DNA of 34,372 nucleotides, from contig JBMOJU010000012.1 in assembly GCA_049315625.1 (NCBI GenBank), positions 1 to 34,372 on the forward strand. The letters run 5' to 3'. The translations under genes were made by a program, and so were the position numbers. Origin of the DNA: Paracraurococcus sp049315625 (GTDB lineage Bacteria > Pseudomonadota > Alphaproteobacteria > Acetobacterales > Acetobacteraceae). Of this stretch, positions 17,366 through 26,957 are shown one piece after another; position 1 is the first letter of the stretch, and each line of letters starts with the position of its first letter. The notes under the pieces were generated by a model. It saw nothing but the letters and a program-made list of their open reading frames with translations. It had not been told where the DNA came from and searched no databases.

Positions 17366-18222
17366 TCGAAGGCCTCGAAGGACAGGTCGCCCAGGACCTG
17401 TTCCATGGTCTGGGACGGGTGATCCGGCGTCTGGATCCGGACGATGCGCGCCGGCACGCCGGCCACCGTGGCGTGCGCCGGCACCGCCCGCAGCACGACG
17501 GAGCCGGCGGCGATGCGGGCGTTCTCGCCGACCTCGATGTTGCCGAGGATCTTGGCGCCGGCGCCAATCATGACGCCGCGGCCGATCTTCGGGTGGCGGT
17601 CGCCCGCCGCCTTCCCGGTCCCGCCGAGCGTGACGTCCTGCAGCATCGAGACATCGTCGGCGACGACCGCGGTCTCACCGACCACCAGCCCCGTCGCGTG
17701 GTCGAGGAAGATGCCGCGGCCGAAGCGGGCGGCGGGGTGGATGTCGGTCTGGAACACCTCGGACGATCGGCTTTGGAGATAGAGCGCGAAGTCGCGCTCG
17801 CCATTGCCCCAGAGCCAATGGGTCAGGCGATGCGCCTGGATGGCGTGGAATCCCTTGAAGTACAGGAAGGGCTCGATAAATCGCTCGCAGGCCGGGTCGC
17901 GTTCGAACACCGCGGTGATGTCGGCGCGCACTGCTGCCACGATCTCCGGATCGGCGGTGGCGGCCCGGTGGAAGGCCTGCAGGATCAGCGGCAGCGAGAT
18001 CACGTCGTTCTTCAGGCGGGAGGCGACGCGGTGCATGACCGCGACCTCGAAGCTCGGCTGGTTGGTGATGGAATCGAGGAAAAGCGGCGCCAGCTGCGGC
18101 GCGCGGTGATAGGCCTCCTCCGCCTCCCGCCGCAGCCGAACCCAGAGCTGGTCGGCGAATTCCTGCAGGTTCTGCGGGTCGCGCGGGACGAGGGTCAGAT
18201 GGCCGAGCTTCGGCAGCGGCAT
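17353..18222 (-). CDS. cysE: Serine O-acetyltransferase
   Basis: CysE acetylates L-serine with acetyl-CoA to O-acetylserine, the carbon skeleton for cysteine. ATG 18222 is chosen because GGAGGA lies just upstream and the frame before it lacks family character; the product has 289 residues. The N-terminal alpha-helical domain is followed by the left-handed beta-helix of hexapeptide repeats, including IHPAARFGRGIFLDHATG with catalytic Asp174-His175, then VVGETAVVADDV, GDRHPKIG and GAKILGNIEVG. It is read in the same direction as the liv-type operon but 212 bp downstream of livM, behind a strong hairpin, so it probably has its own promoter. Confidence 0.95.
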   Translation of the reverse strand: MPLPKLGHLTLVPRDPQNLQEFADQLWVRLRREAEEAYHRAPQLAPLFLDSITNQPSFEVAVMHRVASRLKNDVISLPLILQAFHRAATADPEIVAAVRADITAVFERDPACERFIEPFLYFKGFHAIQAHRLTHWLWGNGERDFALYLQSRSSEVFQTDIHPAARFGRGIFLDHATGLVVGETAVVADDVSMLQDVTLGGTGKAAGDRHPKIGRGVMIGAGAKILGNIEVGENARIAAGSVVLRAVPAHATVAGVPARIVRIQTPDHPSQTMEQVLGDLSFEAFDYTI

Positions 18223-18380
18223 GCGGGGAGTCCTCCAGGCGAATGCAGCCCTCGCCGCGATACACCCTGTTGCACGATCGAGCTTGGCACGATTTTGCCC
18301 CGGGCGACATGACTCGGCGGCGCCGCCGGCATGCGCCCGGGCGATGGCTGCATGCGGCCATCCGGGTCTGAGCGCTCCGG

Positions 18381-18408
18381 CGGGCCTGGGGTTGCGCTCC
18401 CCGGCCCG
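18381..18408 (-). terminator. Strong hairpin after livM, possible U-less terminator
   Basis: CGGGCC-T-GGGG (18381-18391) pairs with CCCCGGCCCG (18399-18408), a 10-bp GC stem with a single bulged base and a 7-nt loop. It lies 27-54 nt past the livM stop and before cysE. No T-run follows on the minus strand, so termination activity is inferred from position and stem strength only. Confidence 0.45.
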
Positions 18409-18434
18409 CAGCACGGCTTTCGGTCCGAAACGGT

Positions 18435-19421
18435 TCAGGCGGTCGCCGCGCCGACCGCCTTCTTCGCCGCCGGCGCCTTCGCCTTCCGTTCGAACAGCCC
18501 GGCGATGCCGCGCGGCAGGAACAGCATGAACAGCACCAGCAGCAGGCCATAGACCAGCGGCGCGCCGCCGGTGAAATCGGTGCCGAAGCCGATCCGCAGC
18601 GCCTCATCCAGGCCGATGGTGATGACCGCGCCGATGGTCGGGCCGAAGGGCGCGTACATCCCGCCGGCGATGGCGCCGAAGACGATCTGCAGCGAGATGC
18701 CGAGGCCGGCCAGCGATTCCGGGTTGAGGTACTGCCGGTACTGCGCCGTCAGCGCCCCGGCCAGCGCCGCCAACGCCACCGAGATGATGGTGACCTTCAT
18801 CTTCTCCCGGGTGACCCGGATGCCGATCGAGGCGGCGGCGTCCTCGTCCTCCGAGATCGCCGCCAGCGCCTTCGAGGACATCGAGCGGTCGAGCAGCCGC
18901 CAGGCCAGGATGCCGAGCCCCCAGGCGGCGAGCGAGAGCCACCAGAAGCCGGTCTTGTCGAATTGCATTGCCAGGAAGCCGCCGCCCGGCGGCGCCTGCG
19001 CCGGGGTCATGCCGAGCGAGCCGCCGGTGATGTCGCGCAGCGCGACGATCAGGATGCGGACGATCTCACCCGCGGCCAGCGTGACCAGGGCGAAGTAGTG
19101 GCCGACGACACGCAGCCGGAAGGCCGGGTAGCCCAGCAGCATGCCCATCGCCACAGCGACCGCGACACCGACCGGGATGCCGAGCCAGGGGCTGAGCCCG
19201 ATGGTGTTCCAGAGGATCGCCATGGTGTAGGCGGCGGCGCCGAGGAAGGCGCCATGGCCGAAGGAGACCAGGCCGTAGCGGCCCATCATCGCCCAGCCGG
19301 TGCCGGCCAGCGCGGTCAGCACCATGGTGATGAGGACATGCATGACATAGTCGGGCGGCGAGAGCAGCGGCAGCGCCGCGAGCAGCACCAGCACCACCGC
19401 AGGCAGGGCAAAATCCTTCAT
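18435..19421 (-). CDS. livM: Branched-chain amino-acid-type ABC permease LivM
   Basis: The 328-residue membrane protein is one of the two permeases of a HAAT-type importer. It has about nine hydrophobic segments, the family block GRYGLVSFGHGAFLGAAAY near 47-66, the cytoplasmic loop SEDEDAAASIGI that docks on the ATPase, and a short Lys/Ala-rich tail. The start ATG overlaps the livH stop (ATGA). It is the last gene of the five-gene set. The substrate may be Leu/Ile/Val, but HAAT systems also carry urea, amides and aromatic acids. Confidence 0.93.
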   Translation of the reverse strand: MKDFALPAVVLVLLAALPLLSPPDYVMHVLITMVLTALAGTGWAMMGRYGLVSFGHGAFLGAAAYTMAILWNTIGLSPWLGIPVGVAVAVAMGMLLGYPAFRLRVVGHYFALVTLAAGEIVRILIVALRDITGGSLGMTPAQAPPGGGFLAMQFDKTGFWWLSLAAWGLGILAWRLLDRSMSSKALAAISEDEDAAASIGIRVTREKMKVTIISVALAALAGALTAQYRQYLNPESLAGLGISLQIVFGAIAGGMYAPFGPTIGAVITIGLDEALRIGFGTDFTGGAPLVYGLLLVLFMLFLPRGIAGLFERKAKAPAAKKAVGAATA

Positions 19422-20272
19422 CGCGCGAAAAGCCCCTGCGGCCGGAGGAACATGGTGACGATGAAGAAGGCGAAGGCGATCACGTAGGAGAATTCCGTGC
19501 TGCCCCAGAAGCCGCCGACCGAGATGATCAGGCCCATCAGGAAGGCCGCGAGGAAGCCGCCCAGCATGTTCCCGAGCCCGCCCATGACGCAGATCATGAA
19601 GGTGATCGGCCCGAAGGAGAGCCCGACGAAGGGGTGGACGTCGAGCTGCACCACCAGCAGGCAGGCCGCCAGCCCGGCCAGCGCGCCGCCGACCGCCGAG
19701 GCGATCAGGTAGATGCGCTTGGGATCGACGCCCATCAGCGGCATCACCTCCCGGTCACGGGCGATGGCGCGGATCGCCGTGCCGACATAGGTGAATTTCA
19801 GGAAGGCCCAGAGCACACCGGCCCCCAGCAGCGCGGCGCAGAAGGCCGCCAGCTTGGTGCCGCTGACGAAGACCTCACCGACCTCCATCGGCGGCATGTC
19901 GACGCCGAGCGAGCGGAATTCGGTGGAGAAGACCAGCGTCGCCGCGCCCTGCAGCACGAACAGCACGCCACCGGTGGCCAGCACCTGGTTGATCGGCGGC
20001 GAGGTCAGCAGCGGCCGCACCACAAGCCAGTGCAGCGCCAGTCCGAGCACCGCGATGATCGGCAGGCAGGCGGCGAAGGCCAGCCAGAGCGGCCAGCCGA
20101 GCTGGGTGTAGAGGAACCAGACGGCGTACATGCCGACCATCACCAGCTCGGCGTAGCAGAGCCAGACCACGTCGACGACGCCGAAGACCAGGTTCAGCCC
20201 GAGCGCCGGCAGCGCAAAGACGCCGCCGAGCAGGATGCCGTTGACGATGGCCTCGATGAGAAACGGATCCAA
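19418..20272 (-). CDS. livH: Branched-chain amino-acid-type ABC permease LivH
   Basis: The 284-residue second permease begins at TTG 20272, 3 nt after the livF stop; no ATG lies near enough to keep the first conserved helix (IEAIVNGILLGGVFALPALGLNLVFGV). It has about eight hydrophobic segments and the HAAT loop RAIARDREVMPLMGVD near 165-185 that contacts the ATPase. It overlaps livM by 4 nt. The rare TTG start may lower its rate of initiation unless it is coupled to livF translation. Confidence 0.93.
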   Translation of the reverse strand: MDPFLIEAIVNGILLGGVFALPALGLNLVFGVVDVVWLCYAELVMVGMYAVWFLYTQLGWPLWLAFAACLPIIAVLGLALHWLVVRPLLTSPPINQVLATGGVLFVLQGAATLVFSTEFRSLGVDMPPMEVGEVFVSGTKLAAFCAALLGAGVLWAFLKFTYVGTAIRAIARDREVMPLMGVDPKRIYLIASAVGGALAGLAACLLVVQLDVHPFVGLSFGPITFMICVMGGLGNMLGGFLAAFLMGLIISVGGFWGSTEFSYVIAFAFFIVTMFLRPQGLFAR

Positions 20273-20275
20273 GAC

Positions 20276-21012
<737 letters not shown>

Positions 21013-21016
<4 letters not shown>

Positions 21017-21765
21017 GCCGCCCTCGATTCCGGCGGGCCGAGATAGACCTCGGCGACCTTCGGATCCTCCTGCGCCTCGGCCGGCGTGCCCTTGAAGATG
21101 ACCGCGCCATGGTCGAGCACGACGACGCGGTCGACGACGGACAGAAGCACGCCCATGATATGTTCCACCCAGACGATGGTGACGCCACGCTCGTCCCGGA
21201 TGCGCTTCAGCATGTCGGCTGCCTGGCGCATCTCCCCGGTGTCGAGCCCGCCGAGCGATTCATCGGCCAGCAGCAGCTTCGGCTGCGTCGCCAGGGCGCG
21301 CGCGAGTTCCAGCTTCTTGAGGCCGGCGGCGCCCAGCCCATGTGCGGTGGCATCCGGGTCGTCCGGCAATTGCGCCAGCCGCAGCGCGTCGCGCGCGCGG
21401 CGCTCGGCCTCCGCCTTGTCGATCTTGCCGCCGGCACCGAAATGCGCGGCGAGCGTCGCATTCTCCAGCAGGGACAGCCCGCGGAACGGGCGGGGAATCT
21501 GGAAGGTGCGGCCGATGCCGCGCCGGCAGCTCTCATCCGCCGTCAGCCCGGCGATCTCCTCGCCGGCCAGCTTCACCGACCCGGCGGTCGGCTTCAGCAT
21601 CCCGGCGATGCAGTTGAAGGTGGTGGATTTGCCCGAGCCGTTCGGCCCGAGCAGCCCGAGGATCTCGCCCTGCGGCACGCTGAAGGAGACGGCATCGACG
21701 GCGGTGAAGCCGCCGAACTTCTTCGTCAGACCCTCGACCTGCAGGAGCGGTGCCGCGCCGCTCAC
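21013..21765 (-). CDS. livG: Branched-chain amino-acid-type ABC ATPase LivG, degenerate signature
   Basis: GTG 21765 overlaps the binding-protein stop as GTGA and gives 250 residues; the open frame further upstream is the antisense/shifted reading of the binding-protein gene. Walker A is GPNGSGKST at 40-48, the LivG block GIGRTFQIPRPF lies at 83-94, and the switch His is H202 in VEHIMG. The ABC signature is unusual: at 144-148 it reads LGAAG instead of LSxGQ, and Walker B continues LLLADES (D168/E169) with Ser for the usual Pro. I recall a subgroup of LivG proteins with this form, so it is probably functional but asymmetric with LivF. Confidence 0.92.
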
Positions 21766-23096
21766 GCCCGCAGCGCGTAGGTGTGGCCGGCGGGCAGCGG
21801 CAGCACCGGCGGCACGCCGATGGAAGTCGGCCAGATCACCCGCGACTTGGCATTCTCGAACTGCATCACCACGGCGATGCTGCGCGAATTCTGCCCGGCC
21901 ATGGGCGAGCCGGGCGGCTCGAACTTCACGCCATAGCCCTGGATGGTGCCGCCGACCGGGATGTCGACCTGCAACGCCGCCTCGCGCAGCGCCTCGGCGC
22001 TCATCCCGCCGGTCTTGCGGACCGCCGGCTTCAGCACGTGTTCGAGGAAGATCCAGGTGTTGTTGAAGCCCATCGAGGCATGCGGCGGCAGGTCGCGCAC
22101 CTGGTGCTTCGCGCCGTAGCGCTCGACGAAGGTCTTCGCCAGGTCGCCGACGCCGGGCTGCAGCTTCGACCAATCCAGCATCTGCGTCGCCGCCGGATCG
22201 ACGTTGCACATGTAGTTCACGTCGGCGCCGAAGGTGTCCCACAGCTTGTCGATCTGCGACCAGCCGGCGCCATGCCCGATCAGCATCTTGAAGCGCAGCC
22301 CGCCCGACTTGGCCTGCTTGAGGAACAGCGTGATGTCGGGGTTGTAGCCGACCTGATAGACCACGTCCGGCCGTTCGCGGCGCAGCTTGGTGACCAGCGT
22401 CGAAAGGTCCGGCGTGGTGGAGGAATAGGCTTCCTTCAGCACGATCGGCATGTTGAAGCGCCTGGCGTTGGCTTCGATGGCGGAGGCGACGCCGGTGCCG
22501 TAGGGCCCGTCCTCGTAGATCACGCCGAGCTTCACCTTGTCCGGCGCCAGGCCGAGCTTCGATTCGGCGTGTTCCTGGATCACCGAGACCGAGCCCTCGC
22601 CGTATTGGTCGGAATGCACGGTGGGGCGGAAGACGTAGCGGAAATTCTTGTCCTTCAGCACCGCGGTGGCGATCGCCGAGGTGATCCACATCATCTTCTT
22701 CTGCGCCTCGAACCGACCGGACAGCGGCACGGCATGGGCCGAGGAATACACGCCGGTGACGACCTCGAGGCCTTCCTGGCCGAGCAGGCGCTCGGCCTCG
22801 TTGATCGCCACGTCGGCCTTGCTCTGGCTGTCAGCCGAGACGGCGGCGACCGGGCGGCCATCGACGCCGCCGCGCTCGTTGAACAGGGCGATCGCCACCT
22901 CGGCGCCCTGGAAGAGCGGGACGGAGCCGGCGCCGGCGAAGGGGCCGGAGAGGTCGGTCAGCACGCCGACCCGCAGCGGATCGCCGCCACGCGCGGGGGC
23001 GGTCTGCGCCCGCGCCGTCGCCGGCACCGTGGCGGCGAGGCCGAGCCCCGCCCCGGCCTGGAGGAGCGTGCGGCGCGATGACCCGGTTGTCGGCAT
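21762..23096 (-). CDS. ABC transporter periplasmic binding protein, HAAT/LivJ type
   Basis: The 444-residue protein has a Tat-like signal: SRRTLLQ with Arg8-Arg9, a hydrophobic stretch and cleavage likely after ARA at 30. The mature part is a type I binding fold (LRVGVLTDLSGPFAGAG, a GAEVAIALFNERGGVDGRP block, and a later VIYEDGPYGTGVA block) of the Leu/Ile/Val-binding family. GGGAAGGAA upstream of ATG 23096 supports the start. It heads the operon in the order binding protein-livG-livF-livH-livM, every junction being a 3-nt gap or a 4-nt overlap. Ligand unknown. Confidence 0.93.
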   Translation of the reverse strand: MPTTGSSRRTLLQAGAGLGLAATVPATARAQTAPARGGDPLRVGVLTDLSGPFAGAGSVPLFQGAEVAIALFNERGGVDGRPVAAVSADSQSKADVAINEAERLLGQEGLEVVTGVYSSAHAVPLSGRFEAQKKMMWITSAIATAVLKDKNFRYVFRPTVHSDQYGEGSVSVIQEHAESKLGLAPDKVKLGVIYEDGPYGTGVASAIEANARRFNMPIVLKEAYSSTTPDLSTLVTKLRRERPDVVYQVGYNPDITLFLKQAKSGGLRFKMLIGHGAGWSQIDKLWDTFGADVNYMCNVDPAATQMLDWSKLQPGVGDLAKTFVERYGAKHQVRDLPPHASMGFNNTWIFLEHVLKPAVRKTGGMSAEALREAALQVDIPVGGTIQGYGVKFEPPGSPMAGQNSRSIAVVMQFENAKSRVIWPTSIGVPPVLPLPAGHTYALRA

Positions 23097-23287
23097 CTCG
23101 TGTTCCTTCCCTGTCGCTCATCGCCAAGGCATACGGAGAGCGGCGAGGGGAAGGATGCACGAGGCCGGGCGTCCCGGCCAATGCTGCGTTTCCCCCTCGC
23201 CGCGCTGCTTGCCTGCGCGGTCCTTGATTGGCCGAGAGGAGAAACTGCCGGCGGCACCGCGTCAAGCGGCAGCGGCCGGCGCGCCGG
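23097..23287 (-). promoter_or_regulatory. Gap between rsmB and the liv-type operon
   Basis: This 191-bp stretch follows the rsmB stop and precedes the binding-protein start, so it should contain the operon promoter and any rsmB terminator. Immediately after rsmB is the 12-bp palindrome CCGGCGCGCCGG (23276-23287). Further along, GC-rich inverted segments are followed by a short TTT (minus strand), giving a weak terminator candidate. I could not pick out a convincing -35/-10 pair. Confidence 0.35.
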
Positions 23288-24589
23288 TCATTCCTTGCGG
23301 AAGCGCGCCACGAAGAAGCCGTCCATGCCGCCTCGCCCAGCCCAGAAATCGGGCCGGGTGCGCAGCGCGCCCGCCGGCGAGATCGCCTCCGCCAGGCCCG
23401 GCACCTCCTCCGGCCGCACCGGCTCGGGAACCAGGCCGAGCCCGCCGGCCGCGGCCAGGTGTGCCTCCCCTTCCTCCGCCTGGAGCGAGCAGGTGGCGAA
23501 GACCAGCCGCCCGCCGGGCGCCAGCAGCTTCGCCGCCGCCGCCAGCAGGCTGCGCTGCAGCTCCGCCGCGCTGGCCACGTCGCGGGCCCGCTTCAGGTGG
23601 GGCACGTCGGGGTGCCGGCGGATCGTCCCCGTGGCGGTGCAGGGCGCGTCGAGCAGGATGGCGTCGAACCGCGCCGCCGGCGCCCAGCCGGCCGCATCCG
23701 CCACCACCAGCTCCACCGGCAATTGCAGCCGCGCCAGGTTCTCCCGCAGCCGGTCGGCCCGCTTCGGGTCGCGCTCCACGGCGGTAACCTGCGCACCGGC
23801 CGCCGCCAGCTGCGCCGTCTTGCCGCCCGGCGCGGCGCAGAGATCGGCCACGTGTTCGCCGGGCCGCACCGCCAACAGGCGGGCCGGCAGCGCAGCGGCG
23901 GCGTCCTGCACCCAGAAGGCGCCCTCGGCGAAGCCGGCCAGCTCCGCCACCCGCGTCCCGGGCGGGTAGCGCCAGCTGCCGGTCGGCAGCGCCTCGCCGC
24001 CCTCCGGCGCCGCCGCCCCCGGCTTCAGGCTGAGATCGATCGGCGCTTCCGCCCGGTGCGCCGCGGCGATCGACCGCACGCCCGGGCCATAGGCAGCGTG
24101 CCAGGCGGTCCAGAGCCAGGGCGGCGTGTCCAGCCGCTCGGCATCCAGCCCCTCCAGCGCCGCCGGCCCGGCCTCGGCGACCTTGCGCAGCACGGCATTG
24201 ACCAGCCCGGCGAAGGGCGCGGGGACGAGGTCCACCGCATTGCCCACCGCGGCATGCGCCGGCGTGCCCAACAGCAGCAGCTCCGCAGCGCCGATGCGCA
24301 GCGCGTTGCGCACCGTCTCCGGCGGCTCGCGCCGCAGGAAGGGCTCCAGCACCGCATCGAGCGAGCCCGCCCGGCGCAGCACCGCAGCGGCGATCCGATG
24401 CCCGGCGGCCTTGTCGCGCGGGGCGAGCGCGGCGCCCGGCCGCGCCTCCCCCTTGCCGCGCACCTTGTGCGGCTTGCCGTCGGTCGGCAGCGCGTCGAGC
24501 GCCTCCTCCAGCGGCCGGTGGCGGACCAGGACGGCATCGAGCAGGGCGGCGGCGGCGCGCCGGGCGGGGTTCTGGGGCGGGTTGGACAT
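23288..24589 (-). CDS. rsmB: RsmB-family 16S rRNA (cytosine-5) methyltransferase
   Basis: RsmB methylates C967 of 16S rRNA with S-adenosylmethionine. This 433-residue protein has an N-terminal NusB-like helical domain and a C-terminal methyltransferase domain. The SAM loop reads ADLCAAPGGKTAQLA. The two mechanistic cysteines are C317 in DAPCTATG and C367 in FATCSLQ, spaced as in E. coli RsmB (C325 and C375). A Gly/Lys/Arg-rich insert at about 37-60 is not typical of the family. It diverges from the glycosyltransferase gene with 51 bp between starts. Other NOL1/NOP2/sun paralogues are less likely because the NusB domain is present. Confidence 0.9.
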   Translation of the reverse strand: MSNPPQNPARRAAAALLDAVLVRHRPLEEALDALPTDGKPHKVRGKGEARPGAALAPRDKAAGHRIAAAVLRRAGSLDAVLEPFLRREPPETVRNALRIGAAELLLLGTPAHAAVGNAVDLVPAPFAGLVNAVLRKVAEAGPAALEGLDAERLDTPPWLWTAWHAAYGPGVRSIAAAHRAEAPIDLSLKPGAAAPEGGEALPTGSWRYPPGTRVAELAGFAEGAFWVQDAAAALPARLLAVRPGEHVADLCAAPGGKTAQLAAAGAQVTAVERDPKRADRLRENLARLQLPVELVVADAAGWAPAARFDAILLDAPCTATGTIRRHPDVPHLKRARDVASAAELQRSLLAAAAKLLAPGGRLVFATCSLQAEEGEAHLAAAGGLGLVPEPVRPEEVPGLAEAISPAGALRTRPDFWAGRGGMDGFFVARFRKE

Positions 24590-24640
24590 GAGGCGGCGCT
24601 TTATGGCCCCCGCGCCCGCCCCATGCTAGTGCGCGCGCCC

Positions 24641-26329
24641 ATGAGCCTCCTGGCGCCGTCCCGCCCCGACCATTCCCTCGACGCCCTGCCGGAGGCTTTG
24701 CAGCGCCGGCCGCGGCTGGCGCTGATCCTGCTTTGCCTGCTGCTCTGGCTGCCGGGCTTCTTCACCCTGCCGGCCACCGACCGCGACGAAAGCCGCTTTG
24801 CCCAGGCGACGAAGCAGATGCTGGACAGCGGCGACTATGTCCGCATCCGGGTGGGGGAGGAGGAGCGGAACAAGAAGCCCGCCGGGATCCACTGGCTGCA
24901 GGCCGCGTCGGTCCACCTGGTCGAGGCCACGCATCTCGGCAGCCGCCGCGACATCTGGCCCTACCGCCTGCCGAGCCTGCTGGGTGGTATCCTCGCCGTG
25001 CTGGCGACCTTCCATTGGGGCCGATCGCTGGTCGGCCGGCGCGCCGCGCTGCTCGGCGCCGCGATGCTGGCGTCTTCCCTGGTGCTGGTGGCGGAAGCGC
25101 ATATCGCCAAGACCGATGCCGCGCTGCTGGCCAGCGTCGCCGCCGCCATGGGGCTGTTCGCCCAGGCCTATCTGCGGCCGGCACAATTCACCGCCCGGCA
25201 GGCCGCCGCCTTCTGGCTGGTGCTGGGGGCGAGCATGCTGCTGAAGGGGCCGGTCGGGCCGATGGTGCCGCTGCTCGCCGGCATCACGCTGGCCATCGCC
25301 GACAAGGGCGCCCCCTGGCTGCCGGCGCTGCGGTTCGGCTGGGGCCTGCCGCTGATGGTGGCCGCGGCGGCGCCCTGGTTCGTCGCCATCGGCATCGCCA
25401 CGGAAGGCCGCTTCTTCCAGCAGGCGGTCGGCGGCGACATGCTGTCGAAGATCGGCAGCGGGGAGGAGAAGCATGGCGGCCCGCCCGGCTTCTATATCCT
25501 GAGTTTCGGCATCACCGCCTTCCCGGCCGCCTGGATCGTGCTGTGTGCCCTGCCGACCGCCTGGCGGGAGAGGCTGAAGCCACCGACCCGCTTCCTGCTG
25601 GCCTGGGTGGTGCCGTCCTGGCTGGTGTTCGAGGCGGTCTCGACCAAGCTGCCGCACTACACCCTGCCGCTGTATCCGGCGCTGATGCTGCTCGGCGCCG
25701 CCTGGGCGATGGACCCGCTGCGCCGCCTCCCACCGCGCTGGTGGCGTTGGTTCGCCCTGGCGGCGCTGGCGCTCGCGGCGCTCGGCCTGGCCCTGGTGGC
25801 GGAGGCAGCGGGCTGGTTCCTGCTGCGAGAGACCCTCGGCCCGGGGCTGCTGGTGGGGCTGCTCGGGGTCGTGCTGGTCTGGGTCGTGGCGCGCACCGCC
25901 TGGGGTGGCGCCTGGGGTCGCGCCGGGCTGCTCGGCGCGCTGCTCGCGGTCCCGCTCTATGGCGTGGTCCTGGAAGCCGTGGTGCCGCGACTGCAGCCGC
26001 TATGGATCGCACCAAGGCTGGCGGCGATGCTGCAGGACCGGGCGCCGGGCCTGGCCGCGCGCGATTTCGGCATCACCAGCCATTCCGAGCCCTCGGTGCT
26101 GTTCGCCGTCGGCGGGGAGACCAGCCTGCTGCGCACCGGCACCGACGCGGCCCGCTTCCTCGCCGGCGGCGCCGGCCGGGTGGTCGCGGTGGGCGATCGC
26201 GCGGAACGTGACTTCCACCGCGAGGTTGCGGCACTGTCCTTGCCGTTGCAGGAGATCGGCCAGGTGACCGGATTCAACTACACCCGTGGCCGCTGGGTCA
26301 CGCTGATGCTGTTCCGGCGCGGCGCATGA
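24641..26329 (+). CDS. ArnT/PMT-like lipid-carrier-dependent glycosyltransferase
   Basis: ATG 24641 gives 562 residues (ATG 24623 would add six). It is a GT-C membrane enzyme: after the first helix, the outer loop contains DRDESRFAQATKQMLDSGDY at 47-66 with the catalytic-type acidic residues, then KKPAGIHWLQ at 78-87, both standard in ArnT/GT83 proteins. About eleven more hydrophobic segments and a C-terminal soluble domain of about 130 residues follow. Such enzymes move a sugar from a polyprenyl-phosphate donor to lipid A or another envelope target. Donor and acceptor cannot be read here. It overlaps the DedA gene by 4 nt, suggesting a shared role. Confidence 0.87.
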   Translation: MSLLAPSRPDHSLDALPEALQRRPRLALILLCLLLWLPGFFTLPATDRDESRFAQATKQMLDSGDYVRIRVGEEERNKKPAGIHWLQAASVHLVEATHLGSRRDIWPYRLPSLLGGILAVLATFHWGRSLVGRRAALLGAAMLASSLVLVAEAHIAKTDAALLASVAAAMGLFAQAYLRPAQFTARQAAAFWLVLGASMLLKGPVGPMVPLLAGITLAIADKGAPWLPALRFGWGLPLMVAAAAPWFVAIGIATEGRFFQQAVGGDMLSKIGSGEEKHGGPPGFYILSFGITAFPAAWIVLCALPTAWRERLKPPTRFLLAWVVPSWLVFEAVSTKLPHYTLPLYPALMLLGAAWAMDPLRRLPPRWWRWFALAALALAALGLALVAEAAGWFLLRETLGPGLLVGLLGVVLVWVVARTAWGGAWGRAGLLGALLAVPLYGVVLEAVVPRLQPLWIAPRLAAMLQDRAPGLAARDFGITSHSEPSVLFAVGGETSLLRTGTDAARFLAGGAGRVVAVGDRAERDFHREVAALSLPLQEIGQVTGFNYTRGRWVTLMLFRRGA

Positions 26330-26925
26330 TCGACTGGGCGACCGATCTGGTGGCGTCCGGCGGGCTGGCCGGCGTCTTCCTGCTGATGGTGGCGGAGAAC
26401 CTGTTTCCGCCGCTGCCGTCGGAGGTAGTGATGCCGCTGGCCGGCTTCGCCGCCGCACGCGGCCAGATGTCGCTGCCTGCGGTGATCCTGGCGGGCATCG
26501 CCGGGTCGCTGGCGGGCAATGCCGTGTGGTTCGAGATCGCCCGCGCCTTCGGCACCGAACGCATGTACCGGATCCTCGACCGGATGCAGCGGGTGACCGG
26601 GCTGGGACGGGAGGAGGCCGGCAAGGCCGAGGCGGCGCTGCGCCGCAACGGGCCGGCGGCGGTCTGCATCGGCCGGATGATGCCCGGGCTGCGCACCGGT
26701 ATCTCCATCCCGGCCGGGCTGATCGCCATGCCCCGCGCGACCTTCTACGGCTGGACCGCGGTCGGCACGACGATCTGGACCGGCGGGCTGACCCTGGCCG
26801 GCTACCTGCTGGAGGAGAAATTCAAGCTGGTGGAGGAGTGGGCCGGGCCGGTGGGTCTGGGCATCATGGCCTGCGTCTTCGGCGTGATCGGCTGGAAGAT
26901 CTGGCAGGCGCGGCAGCGTGGGTAG
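26326..26925 (+). CDS. DedA-family membrane protein
   Basis: The 199-residue protein begins at ATG 26326, overlapping the upstream stop. DedA hallmarks are ENLFPPLPSEVVMPLAGF near 24-41 and GRMMPGLRTGISIPAG near 117-132 (the conserved acidic N-terminal block and the Arg-containing second block), within a fold with two re-entrant hairpins plus C-terminal helices. DedA proteins act in membrane lipid movement; some recycle undecaprenyl phosphate or phosphatidylethanolamine across the inner membrane. Coupling to an ArnT-like transferase, which releases a polyprenyl phosphate on the outer face, makes carrier recycling an attractive but untested role. Confidence 0.9.
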   Translation: MIDWATDLVASGGLAGVFLLMVAENLFPPLPSEVVMPLAGFAAARGQMSLPAVILAGIAGSLAGNAVWFEIARAFGTERMYRILDRMQRVTGLGREEAGKAEAALRRNGPAAVCIGRMMPGLRTGISIPAGLIAMPRATFYGWTAVGTTIWTGGLTLAGYLLEEKFKLVEEWAGPVGLGIMACVFGVIGWKIWQARQRG

Positions 26926-26957
26926 CGCCGCCGCGCCCGGTCATCGGTGGCCCGGTA

